The translations under genes were made by a program, and so were the position numbers. From Penelope pileata (taxonomy: Eukaryota > Chordata > Aves > Galliformes > Cracidae): 64,000 nucleotides of DNA. The notes under the pieces were generated by a model. The model was not told the DNA's origin. It saw only the letters and a list, made by a program, of their open reading frames with translations, and did no database searches. This document shows positions 1 through 12,200 of the stretch, piece by piece. How positions within the stretch are numbered: the first letter of the stretch is position 1; each line of letters starts with the position of its first letter. The DNA lies in NCBI GenBank assembly GCA_013396635.1, contig WBMW01005465.1, positions 937,307-1,001,306 of the forward strand, written 5' to 3'.

Positions 1-420
1 TAGTACTAATATGTAAGGTTTTAAGTAGCTGGCTTTAAAACAAATGAATTTCACTTTTCCAGCTGTGCTGTGTTTGAGATCAGAGGCTCTTACAGACTGT
101 CATTTCTAGACAGAGATGCGTCTTTCTTGGAACTACAGCGGATCTTGGTGTTCTTGCAAAGTCAGAATTAAGAACTCCTTTTCAAGCTCCTGTAACAGAA
201 GTAGATGACTAGGTTTCACATGCTTGTGAAACACTTCTTTCTTAACTCCTCACCCATGCACTCCCAAGTACAATTAAGTACAATTAAAACCACATCAGAA
301 TTCAGTTGTTCAAACTTTGTTTGTTAATGTGTTACTCAAAAGGTTATAATAGTCTGATAAACATAATTGTTTAACTAAAACAAAGGGATAATGTAAAAAT
401 GTTGATGTGCTTTTCTTCAG

Positions 421-542
421 ACTCTGAAGAGAGCTCCAGCGATGAGGACCAATACTACAGGAGAAGAACGTGGAACAAATACCGTCAGGAGGTTCTGCAG
501 GAATTTGGATACGATGAGATGCAGGATTTGGATTCTGACTAA
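421..542 (+). CDS. SLC7A6OS: SLC7A6OS, last coding exon (3' partial gene)
   Basis: A pyrimidine-rich acceptor ending ttcttcag at 420 opens an exon that reads, after two bases of a split codon, a short acidic and then basic tail: SEESSSDEDQYY, then RRRTWNKYRQEV, ending GYDEMQDLDSD and TAA at 540-542. The acidic, Tyr-rich C-terminus and the tail-to-tail position beside SLC7A6 fit SLC7A6OS, whose family (yeast Iwr1) helps import assembled RNA polymerase II into the nucleus. Only this exon is inside the window; earlier exons lie to the left. The assignment leans on neighbour order as much as on the 39 residues visible, so a different acidic-tailed protein is not excluded. Confidence 0.72.
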
Positions 543-1245
543 TAGCCTTTTTTGAAAATGAAATGCATAGAACTGTTGCAGTAGGACTGAAAATCCAAAC
601 AATTGCTGCTATGCATAAAAATGTTGAAGGAAAAAAAACATCTGGAAAAGCACTTTCTACTGTAAGTTGTGCTCGTTGGTACAGCAGAAAACCAAGTCTC
701 TATGTGAATGAGCTTTAAGCTAAGTTCTTGCCTGGTTGGCTTTAAAGTAACGTTTTGAAACTGTTGGTGACTGGCATAGTTCACCCTGATGCTTACTGTC
801 TAGGCTTGAGTACTGAACTGGAATTCCAGCAAATGCTAAAAGCTCTTCTTATTATCAGAGCTGTCACAAATGTTCAGTCAACTTCAGCTGGGAGATACTA
901 ACTAGGTGGGTGTGAGTATGGACACTTAAGGATACAAATTTTCTTTCCAAGCAGAAGATACTGTATGACTTACAAGGAAGCTTCTTGTTGTGACTAATAT
1001 GTCAGGTTTCACAAGATGAACACAGCTGCCATGATGGCGAAAAGGCATTCTCAGAAAAGGCATTCTCTCCTAGTGCTTCCTACTGTGCTTGTTCATAAGT
1101 TTCAAGTTACCTTCTCTACAGATGTTTGAGTATACAGAATGCCTCGAACTGCCCACTTTATTGCTGGATCTCTGTCCAATAATTCCAGTAGAACGATATA
1201 TGTGCATTTGAATTGTAAATAAAGAATCTTTGACTAACTTTTCTT
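543..1245 (+). other. SLC7A6OS: 3' UTR of SLC7A6OS
   Basis: Non-coding, AT-rich sequence follows the stop codon up to a canonical AATAAA at 1218-1223, so the transcript probably ends near 1240. No other gene is visible here. A 16-base stretch (GAAAAGGCATTCTC-like) is duplicated near 1038-1068. Confidence 0.55.
1218..1223 (+). terminator. Poly(A) signal AATAAA for SLC7A6OS
   Basis: Perfect AATAAA 676 bases after the stop codon, followed within 25 bases by a T-rich stretch (cttttcttcagtctttt) that could serve as the downstream element. Confidence 0.55.
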
Positions 1246-2651
1246 CAGTCTTTTGAAGATCACAGAAGTTGGTTCAGCTGAAGCTACTTTAGCATTCTCA
1301 CTTGCAACAATGTAATCTTACTGTAACTTTGCACAGCTTTCTGTAAGCTGGTACATGATTGCTTGTACTGACCTATGTTATAATGTTGCCTAGCAGAATC
1401 AACACCTGTGAAGTTTTTGGGTTTTTTTCTTGTCAGGGAAACAGACTGCAGAGTTCTTGTAGTCTGGATAGCTAACTTTTTTTATATTGACTTCTTAGTG
1501 TATGTGCTCCAGACTGTAATAAATCCAAGACCGATTCTTACCTTAATCATACATGTACTTAAATTAGATTGCCAAAACATGTTATCTTTGCTTTTAGCAA
1601 GAAGTTTAGTGGAATTGCAGTAATACCTTTATACTTTTCAGCATTAGATTGCCTTTGTGCTGTTATATGAGAAAAGCCTCCCACTTCCCCTTCTTTGGAG
1701 ACAAAATTGTCCAGGTTCCTCAGCTAGAATTTAACCTTTTTCTATACCAATGCTGCTTCATGAAGGTAGCTCAAGGCTCCATTTTGTTTGTTTTCAACAT
1801 TTTCTGCAACTTGCAGCTTTTTGTTTAAGATAACCTTGTTCAAGAAGTCAGTACAAAAATCCTAATATGCTTACTTTTAGATGATGCAAATGTGCAGCAG
1901 TTGAAGTAGGTGTGGCTTCAGCTATAATCTTGCAGTCACAATAACTGTACACATGGACAAACTCACATCAGCTGCAAATAACATTCTGAATTAAGGTAAA
2001 AATCCTAGGAATGTTCTTTGAAGTATATCTTGCTTTGCTGGCCGAACAGGGTGCCTTTATGTTACCCTTTGTTACACTAGAACTCAGGATCGGATTGTCC
2101 TAATGTTAGGCTTGGAGCTTTGGAGTTGCAAATACTACTAATTAGCATCGGTCCAACGCTGCTATTTATTCCTAGTTTTACTCTTGTTTTCTTTTCCTGC
2201 TGCTTGGTTAGCTTTTAAGATAGTCTATGGCAGCAACTCTTATTTTTGCTACAAAAGAAAAAAGAAGTGGTCTGTTCTGTGAATTTATGGATGGCCACTT
2301 ATTAGTGAACAGCAAGAAAATTCAGAAGGGTACTTTTCTGACTGAAGTCATATTGCAAATGTGTGTTTGCTGAAACAGTTAAGAAACAAATGCTTACATG
2401 GTTCAGACTGAACATTTTAATTTTCAAAATTTCATATAGGCTTGAAGTAGATGGCCAAGTACTAACAACCTAACAAGAAACAATTAGGCAAAATCATCAA
2501 ATCCTAAATCTAATCTTCAGTGTCAAGGAATTTGTATTTTGTGAAAGGTCCTTTGTTAATTAGATTCTTGCCAGATACAACATTTCCATGTAGCATATGG
2601 AAATAACGTTTTTCTTCCAGGGAGAAAAGTCTTTAAATATTGTAGCATAAC

Positions 2652-2657
2652 TTTATT
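2652..2657 (-). terminator. Candidate poly(A) signal for SLC7A6
   Basis: TTTATT on the + strand is AATAAA on the - strand, 517 bases past the SLC7A6 stop. Further copies at 2165-2170 and 1157-1162 could give longer 3' UTRs; the last would overlap the convergent SLC7A6OS 3' UTR. The choice between them cannot be made from sequence alone. Confidence 0.35.
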
Positions 2658-3173
2658 CATTTTTCTGCTGGTAATGACAGATTACGTGGTTGTTGTGGCC
2701 AGTTGTCTTCTGGGAACTGAGATAGCACAGCAAATTATTTCATGCAAACATCCATTAGAATTAAGTTGGAAATGGCTTTTGGTGTTTTGACTGAGAGTAG
2801 TTTTCAGTTCAGCTTAAAAATGCCTCACTTCACTCGCAGGTTCCACAGAAATCTGATTTGATCCATTAGCTCCTACCGTTTTACTACCAATTCTGAAGAA
2901 AACTCAGAATGAACAGTATTGACACATAGCTTGTGTGCTTGAAATGAGTAGGTGATAATTATCCAGTGAAAACATGCCCTGAAATTGCCACAGTTGAGGA
3001 GGATGATGTGAGGGCATGATTTATGCAGGAGTCTAACTGCAAGTAAGTACATTTTCAGTATTTCTGAAAGACCACTGGAAACAGTTTTCCCATTTTTTTT
3101 CAGTTCCATTTCTTCCCTTTCATTGCTGCAATATCTTTGCCCTCCTTTCTGTTCTTGTCACGGCTTTGAAATC

Positions 3174-3268
3174 TTAGTTAGATTTGTTTTCTAATTTCTT
3201 TTCTTCACTTGAGTCCATCTCTGTTAAAACACAGTAACAGAGCTGCTGCATGTTTCGTGTGACTGCAC
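3174..3268 (-). CDS. SLC7A6: SLC7A6 coding exon 9 (C-terminal tail and stop)
   Basis: 95 bases from acceptor ctgtgcag to TAA at 3176-3174. It reads AVTRNMQQLCYCVLTEMD, then SSEEKKLENKSN. This tail is what separates SLC7A6 from its close relative SLC7A7. Confidence 0.92.
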
Positions 3269-6200
3269 CTGCACAGGAAATAAAAGATAAATCAGAATTG
3301 CCACCTATCTCAACAGTAATTATACAACGTATATCTGAGAAGAGAAATGCTAACCACAAATAAGCACAACAAATATTTTCCACTCTAATTTTAAACAATG
3401 TTTAAAGCTGTTGTGTTGATTTTGTTATCTCTTGCCTAGAGTGCTTTTCTTCCCAAGCACTCTGCCAAGTAACTGAAGTAAAATCCTTTTTCCCTACAAC
3501 TAAGAGTATAAAATCGGTAGAATAAAAAGCAAAGCAAAACAAAAACACAGGAGCCTCAAATGGTGCACAATAGTGACAATATTACTGAGTATTTACTTAT
3601 TCGGTAACTGCTGCAGCACCACATCCTGTTGCATTCTAAGATTATGCTATAAATCTTCCTTGCCACATCCTGCATCGTGGTTTACTCAGTGAATATAACT
3701 GTGCACTGCTGGAGAGAAACATATCATTTAACTGCAGTAATTCAATTGAAGGAAAATTCAGTCTGTGACCAGCATAAACAGCATCTTCAAACAACTGATT
3801 TGGGAAAGAAAGACAGTTCACTTGCATTGCCAAGTATGTCCACACTTCTTACATTGATCAGTCTTAGTTAAGAGAAATACTTTTCAGGTGCTAGATTAGA
3901 AAGAAGTGTTTAAAAACTGAGGACAAAATCTATAGAAAGTGGATGGTATTTTATATATGGTAAATAAAAATGGAGTGTATAAGCAAACAAAATCTGTATC
4001 CCCTTTTACTCGGTCTGGCTGGGATGCAGTTAACATTCTTCATAGCAGCATTCATCTGGTGCTGTGCTTTGAATTAATGGCTTGGTAACTCCCATGAGTT
4101 TTCTTTCGTTTGTTCTATCCTTTCCCCCATCCTGCTCAGGATGGTGGAGTAGGGGGAGCTCTCTGGGTGCTTAGCTGCCAGCTGGAGTTAATCCACCACA
4201 AACTGTTTCGTCAATAAACTCAGATTCACTTCACTTTTTCCTAACTACATCTACAAAGAGACTTACCTAAACTCTTGTTGATAAACTGAGGTCTCCTTGA
4301 TGCAGGTAAATAGACTCCCAAGAAAAAGACCGGAACTCCAGATAAAGCAATGGCAATTCCAATCAGTGAATTTATGGTGTCGCTATAGAGTGGCACTACC
4401 ACCAGAAATACTGAGCATATACAGAATATTATTGGGAAAACCACACTGAGCTGGAGACAGAAAAAGAACATAACATTGAGATATTACTTGTCTACAGTTG
4501 CATATATTTTGGTGAGAATTACAGCCTCTGCTCTCTGAACCCCAGTTTGTGAAATTGTCTACTCTTATACATCTGGTTATTCAGAACTGTAAGAAAATAG
4601 TCTAATTCTTCAAAAGAATTGCTGCTCAAAATTGCAAGACAAATGAGGTAAGTCTGCTGCATCTAAAGAAAGCGTGCAGCAGAATGAAGTGTTTTCAGAC
4701 AAATACAATCAATCTCAGGAAATAAGAATGACTTTTATATGAAGCATGTCAACTTTAAGTAGGAGAAGGTGATAAGAGGATCAGGTATTGAACAGAAACA
4801 CCAAAGTAAAACATGGTTTACAGTGACTGAGTTAGTTTAAGCATTCCTACCTTGAAATTTCTAATCTAAGGAAAAAAGGCTCACTACTATTGAGACATTT
4901 TTCAGTTGACAGAGAGATGGGATACTGACTGAACTAACATACAAAAAAAAAGGGGGGGAGGAGGGGTGGAGCATGCTATTACATTACTTATTCTCATCTA
5001 GCTAACAAGCTAGGTTTCACAGGACAACATGGAACAGAAGATGTTTTGTGTCCTGATCAGTTTGTAAGCTTTAGCCGTAACTTGTATGGTACAGATTTCA
5101 GACAGTACATTAACATTAGAGAAAAGAGGGATTTTAAACAATTCTGTATTAAGTAAATTTTACCTTAAGAGGCCTGGGTCGATCTGGTTCCTTCCAACGT
5201 AGATATAATTGACCAGCAATAGACAGACCAACAAAAAACCAGTAACTGAAACTGAAGTAATTAATAAGTTTGAAGACATCTTCCACAGCCAGGTAAATTA
5301 GGGTCATAGCACACTGTCAGAAAAGAACAGGACTGAGATGAATGATTTGTTATGATTTACGCCTCCCTCAAAATTCACTGTCTCAGAAATCACATTGATG
5401 ATAGTGAACCTGAAGTTCTCTCTTGTGCTTTCAACTAAACAATTATTTCCGAGAATTCCCATTGCTGAGATTAACGGATGTTTCCCGTGGAGACAGTATT
5501 ACAAGCACAATGCTTCTTACAATCTGGCAATGACTAAAAGAAACAATTTCTCACTCCGTATCTGCCTGTAATAACTCTTCAGTATCCATTAGGGATTTGT
5601 AGCAGTATGTAAGTTTATTCAGTAGCTGGATTTTTACAACAGATAATACTTTCATCCTCAGTTTATTTAGTATACAGAAGCCATATACTAATTTTATGAA
5701 TTGTTTTAATCTGTATTTAGCTTAGAGGAAACAGAAGCCTGCTAACAGATCTTACACAACAGTAGTCCAGCAACATAATTCAATCACATTCATTTTCAAC
5801 TTTCTTTGTTGTTAGGAGTATAGCAGGTTGTTTTTATAGTTAAGAAACTCTTTTGAGACCATGTTTTGAATAGAATTTCCTCTACTATCTCATTCCAGCC
5901 TATGTAAAAGCAAGGTATACTTTAAAATAATTCATATAATCTCATCTAGACTGTTGAAAAGAAAAGCAAAAATAACTTGCATTGAAGAGCAGTGCTGGCA
6001 CAGGTGTGAATCTCTCTATATGGATCATAGACAACAGATCAGGAAGGTGACCTTCTCGAGATCCTACAAAAAATAGCCTGAAAAAAACAAATCACAAAGC
6101 AGATGTTGAGGCCACAGATGAGAGCATGAATTACAGAAAAAAGTAATACCAGACAAAAGAAGTGTTTATACCACTGAATTTCCATCCTTTAAACTGGAAA

Positions 6201-9200
6201 ACGGTCTCAAACCTTCTTGTAAAGATGTACTTTACTACAATTACTAAAAGATATATAAGCTTTTAGAAACATGCTCTTAACAACCATTTTTTAAGAAACA
6301 ATCCTGCAGGCAAAACAGAAAATTTCTACAGTAACTGAAATAAATTCATATCACTACAAAAAAATTCTAAAAGCTACTACTGAAAACATGGCAGCTCAGA
6401 GCAGAACAGTTTTCAATGACAACCAGAAGAGATCGCCAGATCTCTAAAGAGAGCTCACTCAACCATATGCTCATAAACAATCGTGTATGATTTTACTGTC
6501 AACTATAAATTGTTCTACATAGGCTGCCTCACCAGATCCTGTTCATGTTTGTTCTCAGTAGAGGCATTGTGCATATTCAATGGAAGGAAAGAACGTTAAA
6601 GTGCCTGAATAAATCTATTTAAAACTTCCAGTAGTTACGTCTATAATCAGTGCTCAGAGGAAGGATTCTATACTACAAGTTTTTTGACTGAAGCTTAATA
6701 GCAGCAGCTTTTAAAACTTTACTTGGACAAAATCTTAAAGATGCTAAGGATTGAAAAGTAAGTTCAAAGTAAATACATTTAAAAACAAGAACTTGCTATG
6801 ATTTTGTCAAGTAAAATGGACAATAACTCAACCCAAATAATGAGAAGACATGAGGACTCACCTCAAAGGCAACATTCATTTGATCTTTAATGGTTTTCTG
6901 CATACTGCTAGGTAAGTTTTGGGGAAGTAAGACAGTTTTTAGGGTGTTTATACATACACCCACATCATAGTTTACTTAAATCTGTTGTTTTACCATAGCT
7001 ATTTGTTATAGGTTCTGGTACAAAAGTGCTCTTGCCACTCTCATAACCAGAACAGTAGAATGTAAGAACATTTATTAGCATTTGGTTTACAGAAAAAGAT
7101 ACCTTGATGATGCTAGAATTGAAGCATTAAGTCCACCAAAACAAGAAAAGGCTACAGCAATAGGAATTGTCCAACTGAAGATACCAAACACCTCGTCAGC
7201 AAATGTCTAGTGAAAGAAAAATGAAAGAAGAAAATATTTGTAACAAAGCTTGTGTAAAACAATGAAATCAAAACTTTTGTTGTAAGTTTGCATGGAAAAA
7301 TAACAACAAAGTAGGGACGATCCACAATGCAGCACAAAGCGTGTCTAATTATTTATTGATTCAAAACAAGAACAGAATTCTTCAAGCTCACATTTTCTGC
7401 TCATAATTCTCACAAAAGACAAGTGTTTATAGAATTTTCTCACCAATCCTAGTACAATTATGTCTAACATATTATTTATGAACTCAAGTATAACATATTG
7501 ACTATAGAGAACGATAAAAATACAATACATATCCAAAAAAAAGGAGTGCCATAATGCAGATAATAAAGACAGCCAGTACCACACATACTGTTCATGGATA
7601 TTGTTCTAGCAATGTATTCTTCTTCTTTTCCAATTTCCTAAGCAACTCTTTTTTGCCACTTAGCTCCACCATCAGGAACTTTGGGCTTTAATCTCGCAAC
7701 ATGGTAACTGATAGAGGAAGTATTTTTTCAGACAAGTCAGTCATTAGTGTTGCTAGACAATACAGACAATACCGCAGGCCTGCTGTGATGTGGCCTTCCA
7801 GGACAGAGCTCTGAAGCCAAGAAGACAGAAGCCTCAAAATTCCACAGCAAATAAGAGCCACTGAGAACACCTGTGACCCAGGAAGTATAATGCAAATAGA
7901 CAATTTGCAAGGTATTGTTCTGGTCAGTTCTGTTCAGCCTTCTGGCTAGAGACAAAAAGCAATAAACTTTCAGCATATCAAGTATAGTGTTTGAAAAATC
8001 AAGAAATTTAATATGTGAAGACTGATGGCTATTCAAAAATTCATCTCAGTCTGAGCATTGTACCTTTTCCAAGTTTGAAGCTAAGCAGAAATCCAGTCAT
8101 GCTGTTTTCAGGAGACACAGATGGAAGCCTTCCTATCCCAGTCCTACCTACTCATAGTTCATTACTCTCATGATTTATGTTCCTGAAGCAAGCTAACAGC
8201 CACGGCAGCAAAAGGATCAGGTCTGCATTAGCACTAAATCACTATTTATAGAACAGAAATATATGTAAGTGGAAAGTATGTAAGTATATATAAGTGGTAT
8301 TCCAAAAAAAAANGTGGGCGTTAGAACATACAAAGTAAATATTTTACATCTCAGCAGGCAGCAGTCATCTACACATTTTACAAACCTCTCTCTAAATCAC
8401 TTTTAGTTCTCTTCATCATTTTCAAGATGATCAGACATAAAAACCATACAAACTAGTTCCGCTTTCCGCAGTTCTGTCTTTCCTACCACAAAATCTTTAT
8501 CTACAATTTTTAATACCCTAGTATTTTGAAACACCTCCCTCTTGACCTCCCCTTTGAACTACTAGTCTTCATCACAACTTTTATGAACTATAAAGTGCAG
8601 ATAAAGTAGATTAATATTCAGAAATAGCCTTTGTTTCTGAAATATGAAGTTGGCTTTAACAGAGGTCAAATTTGATCTAACTATTCCAGGAACAAGATTA
8701 TCAAAAACAGTGCATTATACAATGATTCTGGAATGTTTTGTAGGCTCAATAAAGCCTACATGACTTTCAAATGATTTTTCTCATGAAATGAGTGATTGAT
8801 TTTTATGGAAGCAAACCCCTGCATATCGCTCCAATCAAATGCAGAAACATTTACTGACATAAAACAAAGCCTGGCCAGTTAAAGTTTCCTGTTCTTTGTC
8901 TATGCTGACAAAGTGCTTTGTTCAGCACATCATCCAGGTTAAAGTTCAGAATCCAACTCTGCTTAGCTGTACACCATCATCCATGTTAAAAAGCAAAATT
9001 TATTCCACCCTTTGTGTAATCTAGTTGAGCCTCAGCAAAGGCAGATAGGATTTCCTGCTGCTAAGGGACAACACAAAAGCACAAAATTACTTCAATGGGA
9101 ACCTTGCCAGAAGTTTCAAAGTGAACACATTAACTGCATCAGTCAACCTGACTCTTACTAAAGCACCTCTCTTCCTGAGCTCTCTTTTTTCACAAACATT

Positions 9201-12200
9201 AGCAGGAGTTCCCTCAAAATGAAGCATCAACACAGCGGGGAAGAAAAATGCACGCACAAGCTCCCAGAGAAGTTATAAAAATTAACAAGAGAAACATACA
9301 AAAGAACTAAACCATATAAAAATTTTATTTTGTGCTTAAACAGGATATCAATGTGGCAAAACATCATGCCATAAGAAATGTGTTCTGTGTACCATGGGCT
9401 GCCGATTTTCAGTCCACTGAAACTGAAAAGGCAACTAATAATTGACACTATTGTATATAGAAGCTTTTCGCTGCTCAAGACTCGTTACTAGAACTCGGTG
9501 CTTCTCTCAGATCTTTACGAGATCCTAAATACAGCTCTGACAAAACTCATCTCCCAGAGCAGAACGCAACTCATACTGACCCAAGGAAAGAATTATGACA
9601 ACTTCTCCAGAATAGGTAAGAATGAAGACTAGATGACAATTCTAATAGACAACTGTTACAATATTTTAAAGGATGATTTAAGCCTGGACTGCCTCATTTC
9701 CAAAGCCAAACAGCAAGTTAAATTAGATACCCAACTTATAACTGCCAGAGGGATTTTTTAAATATGCAAAGCTAAGATACAGAACTCACTTCACGAGATG
9801 TTAAAGAATTAAGATGTTTAGTAAGGCTGCTTAAACAGGAAGCATTTAGATAAGTAATGTTAGCAGCTGAAGTTAAAGAAGAGAAGGAAAACATAAGGAT
9901 CTAATCTTACACTACAGGATGCGAACTAGCTGGGGAATCTTCTTCCCCAAAAGGCACTTGCATTTGTTCCTTGTAATCATTTTTCACTTCCTTTTGAAAC
10001 ATCTAGTAATGGGCCAGTGTGGAATGCCAGATATGAAACTAACTCCAAGTCTATTTCCCTCCTATCACGTATATCCTAAGCATTTTAAGATATGCTGATG
10101 TTGTTTAACACATCTTGAAAAACAGAGAACAGTCACATGAGCAGTACAATCCAGAGAATTAAGGCAAAGCTATGGTACCACTTCCACAGATTATACACAG
10201 ATGAAAATGTTACAGATTCAATGTATTCCGGATGCCCGGATGCAGACTTGTTTTGGTTAGATAGTAACAACTGTTGACCCAGCTCAAAGTCTAAATAATT
10301 AATTCTCCTAGATCTGTCTACCAGTCAGCCCCTTTGAAAGAGGGAGTAACCTAGTCAGAGCCTCCACCCATCACTGTCCCTTCTGATGTATTTTCTAATG
10401 GTCTAGTTGGGATTCCTGAGAGAACAGGAGGTGAAGCATTAAGAGCTTAACTTTTCTAAGTAAGGTAAGGCAAAAGAGTATTTTAATTCAGAATGATCTG
10501 TGAAGTTCAGCTTGATCTGCCAAGTAGCATTGTTTGCAAAATGATCATTCAGCAAAACAAAGTTGTTCAGTTGACAGGTACCTGAAGCTTCATTAAACTT
10601 TCTAGTGGTATTACCTAGCTTAACACAACAGGTAGAGACCCAAAGCCGTTGTGCCAGTGTTTTCTGACAGGGTTTCATCCTCAGTTCCAACATAAAAAAC
10701 TCAGCCAAGTTCTTGTATTACTAGTAAGAGATAAACCACACTTTTATCCTTCAGAGTACCTGTAAATCCTCCAATACTCCTATTTCAACAGATGCCAAGA
10801 AACGTCTTCTCCAAAGCTATGCTACAGAGTTTCTTTTGCAGGAGGTGTTACTGAAGTGTAAGTAAAAGTGGCAGTGATGAGCATTCAACGGCGTGCAAAT
10901 GTCAGAGGGTTATTTTGCATAAGAAAGAAGGGCAGAGAAAAACACAAAAATCAGTCATCAAGCACATACACCACGTGCATTGTACCAAGAGAAAATACAA
11001 GGGAAAGGAGAAGAGTTAGTGGCTGCTTTCTGCTAAAACCATAACTGTACAACCATGAATCCTCCACGAATAAGCTAGATCTGGGCTCTGAACTGAGCAC
11101 CTGACCAATTTCACGTTAACTACCACTACTTCTGGGAGCAGTGAAGTGCATTTATAAAAACAAATGAGCTGGCAACAGGGGAAAGAACGGAACATTTGTA
11201 GGGGTATGCGGAGGATGACAGAAGAGCCTACCTGGAGGCAGCTATAGCAGAAGCATTTAGTCCACCATAACAGGAGAAAGCCACCACTATGGGGATGGAT
11301 TTCTTCTCAGGTTTCTTCTGAGAAAGTCTAAAGAGCAAGAAGGATTAAGAGATTAAATTGTCATCTCTGCTACAGTCTGTCAAGTCCTGTAGTTCAGACT
11401 TGAACTACAAATGCTTCTAACAGCTAGGAAACATTAGAAGAATTCAGTGGCTCCTATAGCACTTGCAATTACAGGTAAAGTCCTCTTATGCCCTCCCATA
11501 CATTGGATATGTAAGATACACATACATACACACACTGTGTAGAAAATTATGCACCTGGAATCACTTCCTTTAGTTCCAAATTTTTATTTTATTTTTTTTT
11601 TGCAAACCATCAACAGGGAATAATAACGAAGGAAGAAGTCAGGAGCTCCCAGTCATGCACTTCCCAGCTGAGCTGCCCTCATTTCCTCGCAACTAAAATG
11701 TTGCATTACTCCCAGAAGAATGATCAAAAACTGAATTACAGCTTTGTCTCAAGACCTGAATGACCAATTTAACTATATTTCATTTTTGTCCTGGCTTAGT
11801 TTTATCTCATGATCATTAGCTGGTACTCTGTGAATGGCTATAAGAGCACTTTTTATCCTTTTAAATGTCCAAACAATTGTTCTATATGAACAGTCTGAAC
11901 TGGATGTAGCAGGAATTATCCCACATAAAGAGCTGCCACAACAGAACACACAAGATACTATCTCACACCCAGTAATTCAGGCACACAAGACCCACATTTA
12001 TTTTAGGAACCACAAGATGAGAACTGTTTCGTCATACTTGACTGCACACACAAAGTGCACACAGAGGCACATGAAAAACATCAGACTACACTGAGAGCAT
12101 ATGGAGCTGCAAGCAGTGCTGGCAAATCAGAATAACAGTGCCGATCAGATGGATGAATGCAAAGACAATGTACCCTAATATGAACCAGAAGATTATACAA

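Noticed and set aside
7688..8036. Two overlapping - strand frames of 71 and 99 codons
   Set aside because: They sit in an SLC7A6 intron, show no family features, and lack acceptor or donor sites fitting the gene's phases.
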